Shown piece by piece: positions 63,143 through 64,000 of a DNA stretch of 64,000 nucleotides. The position numbers and the translations under genes are program-made. The notes under the pieces are model-generated. The model was not told the DNA's origin and ran no database searches. It saw only the letters and a list, made by a program, of their open reading frames with translations. How positions within the stretch are numbered: the first letter of the stretch is position 1; each line of letters begins with the position of its first letter. Source of the DNA: Sarcocystis neurona (lineage: Eukaryota > Apicomplexa > Conoidasida > Eucoccidiorida > Sarcocystidae); assembly GCA_000727475.1 (NCBI GenBank), contig KL647311.1:607519-671518 (forward strand), read 5' to 3'.

Positions 63143-64000
63143 GCGGCAGCAACCGCAGCCGCAGCAGTAGTCACAGTAGCAGCAGTGGGAGCCACAGAAG
63201 TAGCGGCAGTAACAGCAGATGCAGCAACAGCACCACGAGGAGGAAGAAAAGCCACGAGTAGACAGTTTGGCCAAGGTCGCAGCAGAAGACGTGCGGCAGC
63301 AGCAAAGCAGCAGCAGCGGAGCAAAGCAATGGCAGCGGAGCAGAGTAGCAGCAGCAGAGCAGAGCAGCAACAGCAGAGCTGCAGAAAACACGGAGCAGTA
63401 GCGCCGCTGCTCGCTGCAGCAACAGAGAGAGGAACGTACTTTTTCTCAGCCAGACTTTGCCCCCCTTCCGCCGTCAGCAGCAGCAACAGCACCGCAAGCG
63501 ACAGCAGCAGCAACAACAGAGCTTGCTGCAGCAGCAGCAGCAGTAGCAGAATGATCTGGAGTAGCGGCAACAGCAACAGTGAGGCAGCCAGGAGGAGGAG
63601 AAGGAAAATAAGAAGGAAAGGAAGAAGAAGATAAAAGAGGAAGAAGACGAAGACGAAGAGGAAGAAGGCGAAGAGGGAGAAGACGAAGAAGAAGAAGAAG
63701 GAGAAGGCGGAGAGGAAGATGAAGAAGCGGAAGAAGAGGAATAGAAACAAGGAGGTTCCTTTCCTTCGCATATCTCTGTCTCCCAGTATAATATATGGAT
63801 ACATAATGGTGTAGACATATATATATATATATATTACTGATAATATAAATGCGTAATATTCATACAAATATATATATATATATATATATGCATATATGAT
63901 TCATAACGCGTATATACATATATACACATCCATATATATATATATATATAGTAGGCTATTTGTACACACATATCTGTAAAATATTTATACGGTTCAGATA

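Noticed and set aside
63440..63454. Possible 15-base micro-exon of G6PD encoding LAEK with a GTACGT donor and an AAAG acceptor (GD|LAEKK motif)
   Set aside because: The phase fits a GxxGDLA motif, but the required following exon (YPALF segment) is not present between it and exon A, where the sequence is triplet repeat.
1..64000. Telomere-type TTTAGGG arrays, tRNA or rRNA genes, CRISPR arrays, transposons
   Set aside because: None was seen by eye: no TTTAGGG arrays, no tRNA B-box with a matching A-box, no rRNA motif, no spacer-repeat array, and no transposase or reverse transcriptase motif.

Overview
The window looks like nuclear DNA of a coccidian apicomplexan, most likely an Eimeria species. 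The evidence is very long CAG/CTG triplet arrays that run in and out of coding sequence (polyalanine, polyglutamine and polyserine runs), intron-rich genes, abundant TA/TACA microsatellites, and a draft-assembly gap of Ns at 48,526-49,039. Genus is inferred from this style of genome, not from a marker gene. Every gene I can support lies on the minus strand.

From 35.5 kb to the right-hand side there is one securely identified gene: glucose-6-phosphate dehydrogenase (G6PD). Twelve exons (1,324 coding bases, about 440 codons including the stop) were found by protein motifs in the order expected for the family, from just upstream of the conserved segment before GQYDD (62,698) to the stop codon (35,529). 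All eleven introns are GT-AG and every junction keeps the reading frame. The exons occupy about 5% of 27.2 kb; the introns hold nearly all the repeats of the right half (TA/TACA microsatellites, CAG arrays, a 2.6-kb GA tract with the gap, and several minisatellites). The N-terminal part with the NADP-binding GxxGDLA motif was not found and probably lies beyond position 64,000.

From 7.4 to 22.8 kb lies a second large minus-strand gene, read as an F-box-like/leucine-rich-repeat protein whose short conserved leucine-rich segments are separated by hundreds of residues of homopolymer-type sequence. Two very long open frames (17.4-22.8 and 7.4-11.9 kb) and several short spliced exon candidates between them carry the leucine-rich segments. 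The exact exon structure is unresolved. An overlapping cysteine-rich frame at its 5' end may be the true N-terminus.

Between them, at 26.2-27.7 kb, a six-exon minus-strand model with good splice sites and consistent phases ends in a TAG stop. I do not recognise its family. Just upstream on the map (25.2-25.6 kb) is a 45-bp minisatellite. The left end (1-0.85 kb) has a weak minus-strand coding candidate. The stretches 0.9-6.5 kb and 27.7-35.5 kb contain no gene I can recognise; the former is rich in TA microsatellites, the latter is mostly unique sequence.
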